This document shows, in pieces, positions 16,857 to 25,427 of a stretch of 64,000 nt of DNA. The position numbers were made by a program, and so were the translations under genes. Position 1 is the first letter of the stretch. Every line of letters starts with the position of its first letter. The notes under the pieces are model-generated. The model searched no databases. It was not told the DNA's origin and was given only the letters and a program-made list of their open reading frames with translations. The stretch is from a candidate division NC10 bacterium CSP1-5 (GTDB lineage: Bacteria; Methylomirabilota; Methylomirabilia; Methylomirabilales; CSP1-5). The stretch lies in assembly GCA_001443495.1 (NCBI GenBank), contig LDXR01000013.1:33776-97775 (forward strand), written 5' to 3'.

Positions 16857-18101
16857 ATGGTGGACGACTCTGGTCCCCGGACGCGCTGCGGCATTGACTC
16901 CGTCCAGATCGCGCGCATAGAACGTCTGCTTCGCGAGACACCCCAGGAGGACCTCCTCCGGATCTTCTCCGCGGAGGAACTCCAGGACGCCGGGGATGGA
17001 GTCGGTCGACTGGCCAGCCTCGCGGCACGGTTTGCTGCCAAAGAAGCGTGCCTGAAACTCTTTCCCCGTGAGACCGCACTCGGACAGATCGGTCCAGGGG
17101 ACTTTGCGGTGGCACGCGACGGTTACGGCGCGCCCAGCGTCGTCTATAGTCCGAAGATTCAGGAACTCCTCGATCGTTATCGGCTCAAAACGATCGCGCT
17201 CTCTCTCACGCACGACGGAGCTACCGCTTCCGCCGTCGCGGTGACCGAGCCTGCGGAGACGCGGGTGCCCCTCGCCGGCAGGCTTATCTACCATCTCCTT
17301 CCCATACGCCGTCGGGTAGTCCTCTCGAATCTCCGTCGCGTCTTCGGGGGAAAGGTCCCGGAGGAGGAGATCGTGCGGCTGGCGCAAGCCTTCTACGGGC
17401 ACCTGGCCCGTTTCGTCGTCGAGTTCCTCCGCTTCCCGCTCATCCCTGCGCAGCGCCGCGCCGCCCTCGTGCGTGTAGAGAATGTCGAGGCAATTCTTCG
17501 TGCGCATGCGCTGGGGAAAGGGGTTCTCGTTCTCACCGGCCACTTCGGGAACTGGGAGTTGGCAACCGCCGCGGGGATCGCACAATTTCCCGAATACCGG
17601 GGCCGGTTCCACATCACGCGGAAACCCCTTCGCCCCCTCTGGCTCGACAGCTTCGTCTACGGACGATCCCGTCGCGAGGGTTTCGGCGTCCTTCTTAAGA
17701 AGGGGGCGCTTGAGGCCATCCTAGATCGGCTGGCTGCTCAGGATATCGTCGTATTCATCCTCGACCAGCACGCCGGTGGCAGGGACGGTGTGGTGGTGCA
17801 GTTCTTCGGTCATCCAGCCGGGACGTTTCGAAGCCTTGCGACCATTGCGCTTGCGACCGGGGCACCAGTGGTTCCGGCAGCGACGTGGCGTGAGGCGGAT
17901 GGCCACCACGTGCTCCGGTTCGACGAGGCTCTCCCTTTGGTGGAGTGTAACGACGTTGATGAGGCGATCCGCGCGAACACACGTATGTACAATGCCGTCC
18001 TCGAGCGGTTCGTTCTCCGGCATCCCGAGCAGTGGTTCTGGATGCACCGTCGCTGGAAAGGACCTCGTTTGTCCACCAGCCATTCTTCCCCAGGCTCCTG
18101 A
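16857..18101 (+). CDS. Holo-ACP synthase fused to LpxL/HtrB-like acyltransferase
   Basis: A 414-residue two-domain protein. Residues 1 to about 130 are an AcpS-type phosphopantetheinyl transferase: CGIDSVQIARIERLL with Asp14, then ARFAAKEACLKLF with Glu63. It would load the cluster's ACP. From about residue 140 it is a lysophospholipid/lauroyl acyltransferase with the HFGNWE box (His229 to Glu234), DQHAGGRDGVVVQFFG and PEQWFWMHRRWK. It would transfer the finished chain from ACP to a lipid at the inner membrane. The fusion ties carrier activation to product release and is unusual. No frameshift is visible at the joint. Confidence 0.88.
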   Translation: MVDDSGPRTRCGIDSVQIARIERLLRETPQEDLLRIFSAEELQDAGDGVGRLASLAARFAAKEACLKLFPRETALGQIGPGDFAVARDGYGAPSVVYSPKIQELLDRYRLKTIALSLTHDGATASAVAVTEPAETRVPLAGRLIYHLLPIRRRVVLSNLRRVFGGKVPEEEIVRLAQAFYGHLARFVVEFLRFPLIPAQRRAALVRVENVEAILRAHALGKGVLVLTGHFGNWELATAAGIAQFPEYRGRFHITRKPLRPLWLDSFVYGRSRREGFGVLLKKGALEAILDRLAAQDIVVFILDQHAGGRDGVVVQFFGHPAGTFRSLATIALATGAPVVPAATWREADGHHVLRFDEALPLVECNDVDEAIRANTRMYNAVLERFVLRHPEQWFWMHRRWKGPRLSTSHSSPGS

Positions 18102-18143
18102 CCGCCCTGTCCGCACGCGTTCCGGTATACACATCCTGCGATC

Positions 18144-19193
18144 CTAACGACCATGCGGGTCCGACATCGTCAGGACAGCCGCACCCCGGAGCTCTCCTCG
18201 CCGGAGACACCCCAAGGCGTCATTCACCCGCCGAAGCCCAAAAATTCGTACCTCCGTTCTGACCGGGACTTGCGGCGCGATGGCCAGGAATTCTTCGCCA
18301 TCCCTCCGCGTCAGATTGGCCACCGAGCGCACTACGCGTTCTCCCCACAACAGGCGATAGGCGAACGATGGAATATCACTCATGTGAATGCCGGCGCAGA
18401 CGACGATTGCGCCTTTGGTGCTTGCGTTCAGTGCCGCCGGAAGTAGCGAACCGACCGGCGCAAAGATTATTACGCCATCTAGTTTCTCGGGTGGCAGCTC
18501 CGTCGAGTCGCCCGCCCAACTGGCCCCCAGTTGACGGGCAAACTCTTGGGCCTCGGTGTCACCCGGTTTTGTGAAGGCATAGACACGCTTCCCCTCGTAC
18601 ACGGCCACCTGGGCGATCACGTGGGCGGCGGCGCCAAATCCGTAAATTCCCAGTCGTTCGATATCTTTCCCGACCATCCGATACGATCGGTACCCAATGA
18701 ACCCCGCGCACAACAAGGGAGCTGCCTCAGTGTCACCGTAGACTGCGGGGAGACGAAAGCAATAGCGCTGATGCGCGGCCGTGTATTCCGCATACCCCCC
18801 GTCGAGCGTATAACCGGTGAACCGCGCCTCGTTACACAGGTTTTCTTGCTCCTTCCGGCAGTAAGGGCACCGGCCGCACGTCGCACCGAGCCAGGGCACG
18901 CCAATCCGGTCACCCACGCAAAACTCTTGGACGTGCTCCCCTTTGTGAACAATGGTGCCGACGATTTCGTGTCCCGGGATCAAAGGGAGCTTTGGGTCCG
19001 GGAGTTCACCGTCCACGATATGCAGATCCGTCCGGCAGACGCCGCAGGCCTGAACCCGAATCAGAACCTGGTCTGGACCTGGCCGAGGAACAGGTACCTC
19101 CGTCGCTCGGAGCGGCTGCCCCGGAGCCTCGAGTACCATCGCACGCATATGTGTCGGGAGCTCCATGCTTTGCGCCGCCGCGATGTCGCCCAT
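18144..19193 (-). CDS. Zinc-dependent alcohol dehydrogenase
   Basis: A 349-residue medium-chain dehydrogenase of the AdhA/zinc-binding group. Catalytic zinc ligands lie in GVCRTDLH and GHEIVG. The structural zinc loop is CGRCPYCRKEQENLC. The coenzyme site region reads RLGIYGFGAAAHVIAQVA. It should oxidise alcohols or reduce aldehydes with NAD(P). Start 19193 (MGDIAAAQ) has an AGGTGAG site; later Met residues are possible. It is convergent with the acyltransferase gene, 42 bp apart, and is the last gene of the tag-containing minus-strand run. Confidence 0.9.
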   Translation of the reverse strand: MGDIAAAQSMELPTHMRAMVLEAPGQPLRATEVPVPRPGPDQVLIRVQACGVCRTDLHIVDGELPDPKLPLIPGHEIVGTIVHKGEHVQEFCVGDRIGVPWLGATCGRCPYCRKEQENLCNEARFTGYTLDGGYAEYTAAHQRYCFRLPAVYGDTEAAPLLCAGFIGYRSYRMVGKDIERLGIYGFGAAAHVIAQVAVYEGKRVYAFTKPGDTEAQEFARQLGASWAGDSTELPPEKLDGVIIFAPVGSLLPAALNASTKGAIVVCAGIHMSDIPSFAYRLLWGERVVRSVANLTRRDGEEFLAIAPQVPVRTEVRIFGLRRVNDALGCLRRGELRGAAVLTMSDPHGR

Positions 19194-19222
19194 AGGCTCA
19201 CCTGCAGAACAGCACGATTCTC

Positions 19223-19810
19223 TCATGACGGCCGGCGCTCCGGATGGAGCGCGCGAATCTCGGCATGCCGAAAGCAGGAAACCAGGTGGTCATTGACCAT
19301 GCCGGCGGCCTGCATGAACGCATAGCAGACCGTCGAGCCGGCGAACGCAAAGCCCTGCTCCCTCAAGGCTTCACTCATCCTGTCCGACTCCCTCGTTTTG
19401 GCCGGAACTCGACGGATCGTCTTCCAGGAGTTGTGTCGCGGGCTACCGCCCACGAATTGCCACACGAAGGCATCAAACGATCCGAACCTGTCCTGGATTC
19501 GGAGAAATGCCCGGGCGTTCGTGACCGCGGCCTCGACCTTTTGCTTGTTCCGGACGATCCCGGGATCTGCCAGCAGCCGCTCGATGTCCCGTCTCGTGTA
19601 ACGGGCGATCTTCTCCGGGTCGAAGTTGGCGAACGCCTTGCGGAAATTCTTCCTCTTGTGGAGGATGATCGCCCAACTGAGACCGGCCTGAAAGGCATCC
19701 AGTACCAGGTGCTCGAATAGCTTGCGGTCGTTGTGAACGGGCACCCCCCACTCGTGATCGTGGTAGGCAATCATCAACTCACTTAGCTCGGCCCAGCAGC
19801 ATCGCTTCAT
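19223..19810 (-). CDS. tag: DNA-3-methyladenine glycosylase I
   Basis: A 195-residue Tag enzyme that removes 3-methyladenine from DNA and starts base excision repair. The N-terminus MKRCCWAELSELMIAYHDHE and the C-terminal NDHLVSCFRH hold the Cys and His ligands of the family's zinc. The block GLSWAIILHKRKNFRKAF is the helix-hairpin-helix region. The ATG at 19810 has GGAGCTTCA ahead of it. It lies 29 bp downstream of an alkyltransferase-like gene, so the two form an alkylation-repair pair. Confidence 0.95.
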   Translation of the reverse strand: MKRCCWAELSELMIAYHDHEWGVPVHNDRKLFEHLVLDAFQAGLSWAIILHKRKNFRKAFANFDPEKIARYTRRDIERLLADPGIVRNKQKVEAAVTNARAFLRIQDRFGSFDAFVWQFVGGSPRHNSWKTIRRVPAKTRESDRMSEALREQGFAFAGSTVCYAFMQAAGMVNDHLVSCFRHAEIRALHPERRPS

Positions 19811-19839
19811 TGAAGCTCCTGCCACCCGGTCCGTAGCCA

Positions 19840-20169
19840 CTATTCCGGACCTGCCCAACCGACCACGCTCAAATCCACACGCCCCTGTTGGTCAAAGCGA
19901 ATGTCTTCTCCCTCGAGCAGCTGGCGTTGTCTCGCGCTCCCCTCCCCGCAACGTCGGGGACTGATCTTGCCCTGGGAATTGATGACCCGATGCCAGGGCA
20001 CATCCGTATCACAGGGAAGAGCAGCCATGGCATACCCGACGGCCCGGGCCGTACACCTTCCCACGATCCTTGCAATCTGAGCATAGGTAGCTACCTGGCC
20101 GGCCGGAACGTGATGAACCGTGCTATATATCCGATCGTAGAGGCCGTTCACGTACGCAAATCTACTCAT
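19840..20169 (-). CDS. Alkyltransferase-like protein (ATL, MGMT-related)
   Basis: A 109-residue protein with the DNA-binding domain of O6-alkylguanine transferases. The active-site PCHRV is replaced by PWHRV (Trp59), the hallmark of ATL proteins such as E. coli YbaZ. These bind O6-alkylguanine without repairing it and flag it for nucleotide excision repair. The ATG at 20169 (MSRFAYVNGLYDRIY) was chosen because the longer open frame upstream is the shadow of the membrane protein gene. It is followed by tag. Confidence 0.92.
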   Translation of the reverse strand: MSRFAYVNGLYDRIYSTVHHVPAGQVATYAQIARIVGRCTARAVGYAMAALPCDTDVPWHRVINSQGKISPRRCGEGSARQRQLLEGEDIRFDQQGRVDLSVVGWAGPE

Positions 20170-20174
20170 TCTCT

Positions 20175-20549
20175 TTACCGCCGGATTATGAGAATCTCGA
20201 ATCCACCCCTTGGACCAATGTACCACGAGGCAAACCAACCGGTGGCGCTCACGACAAGTGATCCGGCGATTGCTGAAAAGAACCCGCTCAGCATGAAACC
20301 ATCCAGGAGCCATGCAACCAGGCCCAACATCGCCGCGTTGATGACTAGAAGGAATAACCCCAGGGTCACGATGGTAATAGGGAATGTCAAAATAACAATG
20401 AGTGGACGGACGACAGCGTTGACGATACCTAAGAGGAATGCGGCTGCCACCAGCGTCCCCATCCCAGTGATCTCCATGCCTGGAACGAGTTCCGACGCGA
20501 TCCAAAGCCCCATGGCGCTGATGAACATGCGTATGAGAAGTCCAGGCAT
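20175..20549 (-). CDS. Phage holin family 4 (YvlD-like) membrane protein
   Basis: A 124-residue protein with four hydrophobic helices and the family phrases GIVNAVVRPLIVILTFPITI and LGLFLLVINA. Members are small chromosomal membrane proteins of unclear role, despite the family name. The ATG at 20549 (MPGLLIRMF) is preferred. It ends 5 bp before the ATL start on the same strand. Confidence 0.9.
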   Translation of the reverse strand: MPGLLIRMFISAMGLWIASELVPGMEITGMGTLVAAAFLLGIVNAVVRPLIVILTFPITIVTLGLFLLVINAAMLGLVAWLLDGFMLSGFFSAIAGSLVVSATGWFASWYIGPRGGFEILIIRR

Positions 20550-20642
20550 CTTAGCCTGCCCTCCACTTTCTGCAGAAGCTCGGAAGTTTACTTGACGTCC
20601 GACCGGCTGGCGAAAAGCCGTGCCGGGAAGCAAAGAGGAAGA

Positions 20643-21107
20643 TCAGCAGGTCATACCATGCTTTTCGAAGTACTGCTGGTGGTACTCCTCTGCCATGTAG
20701 AACTCCGAGGCGGGAATGATCGCGGTCGCGATCGGCTTCCTGTATCGCCCGCTCTTTTCGAGATGCGCCTTCGCAGCCTTGGCCGCAGCCTCTTGCTCGG
20801 CAGTGTAGAAGAATATCGCGGATCTGTATTGGGTACCCACGTCCGGCCCCTGTCGATTTATTTGCGTCGGATCATGGACGCCCCAGAACACGTTCAAGAG
20901 TTCCTCGTAAGAGGTCTTCGAAGGGTCGTACTCCACCTGTACGACTTCCGCATGGCCGGTCCTCCCCGAGCATACGTCTCTATACGTCGGATTCTTGGAG
21001 GAACCACCGGAGTAGCCCACCGTCGTTGATACAACCCCTTCGATTTTGCGAAACGCTGCCTCTACCCCCCAAAAACACCCTGCCCCAAACGTCGCCTTCT
21101 CAGTCAT
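20643..21107 (-). CDS. msrA: Peptide methionine (S)-S-oxide reductase
   Basis: A 154-residue MsrA that reduces methionine-S-sulfoxide in proteins. The catalytic GAGCFWG is at residues 8-14 and the YDP/SYEELL region follows. The [19 protein letters not shown] block is the standard substrate pocket. The C-terminal Cys (GMTC) could serve as resolving cysteine. An in-frame GTG at 21113 is an alternative start. The active cysteine is an ordinary TGC, not selenocysteine. Confidence 0.95.
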   Translation of the reverse strand: MTEKATFGAGCFWGVEAAFRKIEGVVSTTVGYSGGSSKNPTYRDVCSGRTGHAEVVQVEYDPSKTSYEELLNVFWGVHDPTQINRQGPDVGTQYRSAIFFYTAEQEAAAKAAKAHLEKSGRYRKPIATAIIPASEFYMAEEYHQQYFEKHGMTC

Positions 21108-21251
21108 CTCCACACTCCAGTGTGTTCGTCAGCGAGCGGTATATTTTTCCCTGGCCAGAATAATTATTGCAGAGCGAGCAGGATATGTCCACCGAGTCCA
21201 GCCGTTGGCTGCCGTATGGACTCGCATGGTCACGTCAGGAGCGAATGGATC

Positions 21252-21590
21252 CTACGGGCGTTCGTCGCGATACCGTTGCTCCTGAAAAATAGTCGAGAGT
21301 TGCCAGAATCGGTTCAGGAGGCCTTCGGGGAAGATGTCCATCTCACCCTTCTTCGCGGCGCCGTTTACTTCATACATCACCCCCTTGATCTCCGCCATAG
21401 CCCGAAGAATCTCCGAATGGTCGGTCCGCTTGTCAATCAGCGACCGCAGGTCCTCGACGAGCGGAACCAACCGACGCTGGAGATGCTCGGTGTACTCCCT
21501 CTGCACCGGCGAACCTCGAAACGCACCGAGGCTGGCGGCGACAGACTGTAACGTCTCGAGCAGCCTCTGTGCATCTTCCCAGAGCCCCAT
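21252..21590 (-). CDS. Hypothetical helical protein, 112 residues
   Basis: The sequence is almost entirely helix-forming and charged, for example LRSLIDKRTDHSEILRAMAE, with no signal peptide or membrane segment. It has a GAGGAAA ribosome site nine bases before the ATG at 21590. It lies 23 bp downstream of the metallophosphoesterase gene and is probably cotranscribed with it. No family is recognised. Confidence 0.7.
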   Translation of the reverse strand: MGLWEDAQRLLETLQSVAASLGAFRGSPVQREYTEHLQRRLVPLVEDLRSLIDKRTDHSEILRAMAEIKGVMYEVNGAAKKGEMDIFPEGLLNRFWQLSTIFQEQRYRDERP

Positions 21591-21613
21591 CGTGTCGTTT
21601 CCTCTGACAGCGG

Positions 21614-22108
21614 CTAGTCGTTCAGTTGGACGATTTCCACTTCGAGCTTGCTATCCCGGACATGTATGCGGGCCACAGATACCGGGAGGGTGAAGCGTCG
21701 GGGGCCGGCACTTCCCGGGTTCAGAAACAGGACCCCGTTTCGGTGCTCGATGCGGGGCTGGTGGGAGTGGCCACTGATCACGGCGTGGAATCCGGCGGCC
21801 CTCGGATCGAGGTCGAGGTCGCTCACGTCATGGAGAACGTACAGATCCATTGCGGCCACCCGGACGGACTCGGCGGTGGGAAGCGTCTTTGCCCAAGGGC
21901 CTCGATCGGCATTCCCCCGCACCGCGACCACGCTCGCGATCTTGCGCAACCGGTCCAGAATCTCCGGTCCTCCGATGTCCCCCGCATGGATGATCAGGTC
22001 GCTCCCCGTAAGTTCCATGATGACCTCAGGTCGCAACAGCCCGTGCGTGTCAGAGATGACCCCCACGACGCGAGTCGCTGCCTGTTGCCCTCGATTCATC
22101 CCGGACAT
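21614..22108 (-). CDS. YfcE/MJ0936-type metallophosphoesterase
   Basis: A 164-residue calcineurin-like phosphodiesterase. All metal motifs are visible: ISDTHG, HAGDIGG, GNADRG, LHD and GHSHQP. Such enzymes hydrolyse phosphodiesters with two metal ions; the physiological substrate is usually unknown. An ATG at 22099 is an alternative start. The length and order match the YfcE family. Confidence 0.93.
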   Translation of the reverse strand: MSGMNRGQQAATRVVGVISDTHGLLRPEVIMELTGSDLIIHAGDIGGPEILDRLRKIASVVAVRGNADRGPWAKTLPTAESVRVAAMDLYVLHDVSDLDLDPRAAGFHAVISGHSHQPRIEHRNGVLFLNPGSAGPRRFTLPVSVARIHVRDSKLEVEIVQLND

Positions 22109-22261
22109 TTGGCCAAACCCGAATCACGTGGTCAGTTGAAAATACAGGTGTATCCTCGGGACCCACAGCACGCTAACCATAGCCACATCCTAGCTCATCC
22201 ATCTTCGGCGCAACTGACCCTTAAGTAAAGCACCATTCCCTGATATCCTTTGTCATGCTCC

Positions 22262-22530
22262 TCATTCTACCAGGTAGAGGACGGGCGTCAGCAGTAAGAG
22301 AAGAGGCCCACTCGTATCGGGACGATCATGGTCTTTGACCGAAAGTACATGTACCCTTCGTAGAGCGCGCAGAGAGCCCAGAGAGCCGCGGCAACCAGCG
22401 CAGCGTGCGCCGGTTTGCGGCGTCGCGAGGCGCGATAAGCGAGCCTAACGATGAGCGCTGGAACCAACGCCAGGTACGGACGTTTAATCAGGAGGACCAC
22501 GGGACTGTAGAAGACCGTTAGGAAATCCAT
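22262..22530 (-). pseudogene. Small membrane protein gene with a frameshift near its 3' end
   Basis: The frame from 22530 encodes helices LTVFYSPVVLLIKRPYLAL and HAALVAAALWALCALYEGYM, then stops early at 22288 after PIRVGLFSYC. In the adjacent frame the same DNA reads GPLLLLLTPVLYLVE and stops at 22262. A natural ending would therefore join IRV to a third hydrophobic helix. One lost base near 22305 explains this. It is a recent mutation or a sequencing error. Confidence 0.5.
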
Positions 22531-22571
22531 CCGCGGCAGGCAGGAGCTCCGCCGCTACGTGCGCTGAGGTC

Positions 22572-22973
22572 TCATGGCACGAGAAACTTCGTTACGGCCG
22601 TTTCGGAATGCACCCAAATCACCGCACTGAGGTCTCTGGCTCCGTAAATCCGTACTTCCCACACCCGATCGCCCTTCCGCGAAAAACCTTTGATCTCAAC
22701 ATCCAACTTGTGAATGGAAACCACCTTCGCCGTTTGAATTGCCCGCTTGCCACCCATCTTCTTGAAGTATGCGTCAGTCGCTAGCTTCTCGGCGTGATCC
22801 TCGGTTGACACCTTCGCTCCTGCAATCCTCAGCGGCGCGTCGGCCGACGCCTTGACCTGTCGCAGATGACTAGTGCTCTCCGCGACCCCAGGCAGGTACA
22901 CAACCATGACTACGGCAAGGACGGAGAAAATCCGCAGCAGCTTCTTCCTCCAAGGAGCCCGTGGCTCCACCAC
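22572..22973 (-). CDS. Hypothetical secreted protein
   Basis: A 133-residue protein with a basic start and hydrophobic core KLLRIFSVLAVVMVVYLPG, so it is probably exported. The mature part (KASADAPLRIAGAKVSTE to TKFLVP) shows no known motif. The GTG at 22973 lies 14 bp after the DinB stop. The reading frame upstream of that is DinB shadow. Function unknown. Confidence 0.6.
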   Translation of the reverse strand: MVEPRAPWRKKLLRIFSVLAVVMVVYLPGVAESTSHLRQVKASADAPLRIAGAKVSTEDHAEKLATDAYFKKMGGKRAIQTAKVVSIHKLDVEIKGFSRKGDRVWEVRIYGARDLSAVIWVHSETAVTKFLVP

Positions 22974-22987
22974 GCGCTCCCGGCCTC

Positions 22988-23386
22988 TTATCCTGGCAGG
23001 CGTTTGCAAAGCCAGCGGATCTGGCCCCGGTGATTGATCTCGTCTTCGAATACGTGGAACCATTTGAAGTAATTGTTTGCCGGTTGACCGCCCCAAAATG
23101 GGGTCTTCTCGTACAGCCAGTCGTCATCCCGCTTGGCAAACTCGCCCAGCGTTTTCTGCCGGACGTCCTTGAGCAGATGCAAGTAATAGGCCACTGGGCG
23201 GCCGCGAATCTCCCTTCTCGCCCTCTCGCCGAGATCAAGAAGTGCGCCCCACTCTTGTCTCTCCCTGGGAGTCAGACCTCGCCCCTCGAACGTATCAACC
23301 TGGTATGCCACCTCTACGGCAGCGATGTGGCCCAGCAGCGCCCCGATCGTATTGCTCTCGGGGTCGTGCAGGTAGTCCGGAGACAT
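22988..23386 (-). CDS. DinB-like four-helix protein, short N-terminus
   Basis: A 132-residue protein with the DinB/DUF664 blocks SNTIGALLGHIAAVE (a metal His) and EINHRGQIRWL (further His). DinB proteins are metal-dependent thiol transferases or of unknown use. Typical members are about 160-170 residues, so the first helix is missing here. The ATG at 23386 is 11 bp after the stop of the PaaI-type gene. No upstream frame supplies the missing helix, so this may be a truncated copy. Confidence 0.75.
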   Translation of the reverse strand: MSPDYLHDPESNTIGALLGHIAAVEVAYQVDTFEGRGLTPRERQEWGALLDLGERARREIRGRPVAYYLHLLKDVRQKTLGEFAKRDDDWLYEKTPFWGGQPANNYFKWFHVFEDEINHRGQIRWLCKRLPG

Positions 23387-23397
23387 AACCCCAGGGC

Positions 23398-23868
23398 CTA
23401 CGGAGCTTGGCGCCAGGTCGCGGGAACACGCACCGCCACCACCTCTCCCCGCGCGCACTCCTCTCCCCTGGCAAAGAGCGAGCAGGTCACGATCGTCTTC
23501 TTTCCCGTCGATTCCTTGACCGACGCTCGCAAACTCACAGGGCCGTCGATCGGTGTCGGTTTGAGGTAGGCAACCTGGAGAGAGGCCGTCACGTACCAGA
23601 TGCTCGGCTCCGTATCCATGGACCGCCCCTCTGCGCGGTAGGCGGCGGCAATCGCCGTGCAGATGCAATGACAATCTATAATGGTTGCGATGACTCCACC
23701 ATTCAGAATGTGTTTGGGACCCGCCGCATGATACGGCCTGGGCTGCCAGGTGCAGACTGCCTGATCGCCTGACCAGTAGCTCCGTATTTGCAAGCCATGT
23801 TCGTTCAGGACCCCACAACCCCAGCAGTACCTCTCCGCGATACACTCCTGGAATGCCTGTTGAGCCAT
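23398..23868 (-). CDS. PaaI-type hotdog thioesterase
   Basis: A 156-residue single-hotdog acyl-CoA thioesterase-like protein. The N-terminal RYCWGCGVLNEHGLQI is a typical Cys motif of this subgroup. The active helix is GPKHILNGGVIATIIDCHC, followed by the strand ASLQVAYLKPTPIDGPV. It would hydrolyse a CoA or ACP thioester. The ATG at 23868 has GGGAGAGAAAG upstream. Confidence 0.87.
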   Translation of the reverse strand: MAQQAFQECIAERYCWGCGVLNEHGLQIRSYWSGDQAVCTWQPRPYHAAGPKHILNGGVIATIIDCHCICTAIAAAYRAEGRSMDTEPSIWYVTASLQVAYLKPTPIDGPVSLRASVKESTGKKTIVTCSLFARGEECARGEVVAVRVPATWRQAP

Positions 23869-23993
23869 CACTTTCTCTCCCGAAGAGACAGGCTCAAGGC
23901 GCCTCTCCTCATCTGTGTACTGAATGGCGAAAGACTTTCCGCCGACCCGGGAGGCAGGCCGCCCCGTTCCTTGTTCCCACGGCGCCCGGGTCG

Positions 23994-25259
23994 TCACGCC
24001 AACAGTCGGAGGCCGGTCGCGTTCTTTTCGTAGCTGAGCGATTCGAAGTGGAGTTCGAGGTCTTTCGCGTAGCGAAAGGCCTGTTCGATTTCCTTAGAGG
24101 TGGGTCCGCGCGAGATCTCCTCGTATTTCTTGTCGTACTTCACGCCGGAGGGATTGCAGAAGTTGTCCGGGTGGTACTGGTCCATGACATTGACCGGTAC
24201 GTCCGGCATGGTCTGGGCGATCCATTCCAGAACAGGCCGGGTGCAGCACTCCACGTGATTCGGCATGACCAGATGGCGGATGGTAAACTCCTCGCCCCAG
24301 CCGTGGATCAACTGCATATTACCCGTCACGGTCTCCCAGTACCAGGGGGTCCGCGAGAGGTTGATCGCGCATCTGCCGGGCCCGAACTTGAGATCCGGAA
24401 GCCAGACGTCCATCAGGAGCCTCAGGATCTTCATCGCCTCGGACGACATGAAGAAGTTGCTGTTCCACAGCATCGGCGCGTTGAAGGCGCCCTGGTACGT
24501 GGCGCCCTCCGGATTCCGGCGGTAGCTGGTGTAGTAGTCGCTCTTCACCCCGAGCGCCTCCCGAAGGTCCTCATTATTGGGACGCAGGTCTTCGAGCAGC
24601 GAGATCGCCTCGACGATGCTGTGCAGATGGATGGTCACCTCACCCCCGACCCAGTTCACGTTGTGGCAACCCTCCATCCGCAGAACCCAGGCCATCGTGG
24701 CGAGCGTGCGGGCAGAGACCACCTCGCCGTTGTCCTTGTCGGTGCTGATGTCGCCATTCTGGCAGAACGCGCACCGCATGTTGCAGGAGGTAAAGAAGAT
24801 CGTCCCCGAGCCGAGCCGCCCCCGGTAGATCAACTCTTCGCCCGGATGGTGAAAATAGCTTGAGACGCGGGAGTCCTCGGCCAGCTTGCAGGTGCCGAAT
24901 TTCGTGCCCTTTTGCCGGTCCACCCGGCAGTTCCAGCGGCAAAAGTTGCAGTGCGCGAGCATTCGGATGCTCAGCTCGCGGCAGAGGTCGACCAGATTGG
25001 GCCGTGGTCTGGGAGAGGCTGGCAGGTCATCGATGCCACGTCGGATCCGATCCCAGAGGTCCAGAAAGACGGGCGTTTTTGCCTCCAGCTCTTCCCAGAG
25101 GGCCTCTTCCGAGGCCTCACCCAAAGAAACCTCTACAGGGATGTGCCCGGCAATCCGGAATTTCGCAGGCATCCGGTTGGCGGATACCTGACGATACCAC
25201 ATGAGCTTTCTCCGGAGATCATCCTCGGCCCACACCCACAGGCCGTCCAACCCACCCAT
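23994..25259 (-). CDS. PflX-like radical SAM protein (COG1313 type)
   Basis: A 421-residue radical SAM enzyme. The 4Fe-4S site is CNMRCAFCQNGDIS (CxxxCxxC). An N-terminal cysteine region, CNFCRWNCRVDRQKGTKFGTC, precedes it, as in PflX proteins. PflX relatives resemble pyruvate-formate-lyase activases, but their substrates are unproven. The C-terminal third contains DQYHPDNFCN and a further Cys pair in VECCTRP. The ATG at 25259 with AGGAGC upstream was chosen; an ATG at 25202 is possible. Confidence 0.9.
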   Translation of the reverse strand: MGGLDGLWVWAEDDLRRKLMWYRQVSANRMPAKFRIAGHIPVEVSLGEASEEALWEELEAKTPVFLDLWDRIRRGIDDLPASPRPRPNLVDLCRELSIRMLAHCNFCRWNCRVDRQKGTKFGTCKLAEDSRVSSYFHHPGEELIYRGRLGSGTIFFTSCNMRCAFCQNGDISTDKDNGEVVSARTLATMAWVLRMEGCHNVNWVGGEVTIHLHSIVEAISLLEDLRPNNEDLREALGVKSDYYTSYRRNPEGATYQGAFNAPMLWNSNFFMSSEAMKILRLLMDVWLPDLKFGPGRCAINLSRTPWYWETVTGNMQLIHGWGEEFTIRHLVMPNHVECCTRPVLEWIAQTMPDVPVNVMDQYHPDNFCNPSGVKYDKKYEEISRGPTSKEIEQAFRYAKDLELHFESLSYEKNATGLRLLA

Positions 25260-25427
25260 CGCTCTTGTGCTCCTCTTTCTCTCCGCAACCCAGGGAGGCC
25301 GCCCGGTCTTCCCCTAGCCCCTAGGAGCACGGCCTCCTGCACTTTCCTATCATAATCGGAGGTGTCCTCCCCTGCTAGAAAAAACCACGGCTCGGATCCG
25401 CCGCCGCCCCCTACCGGTGATGCAGGT

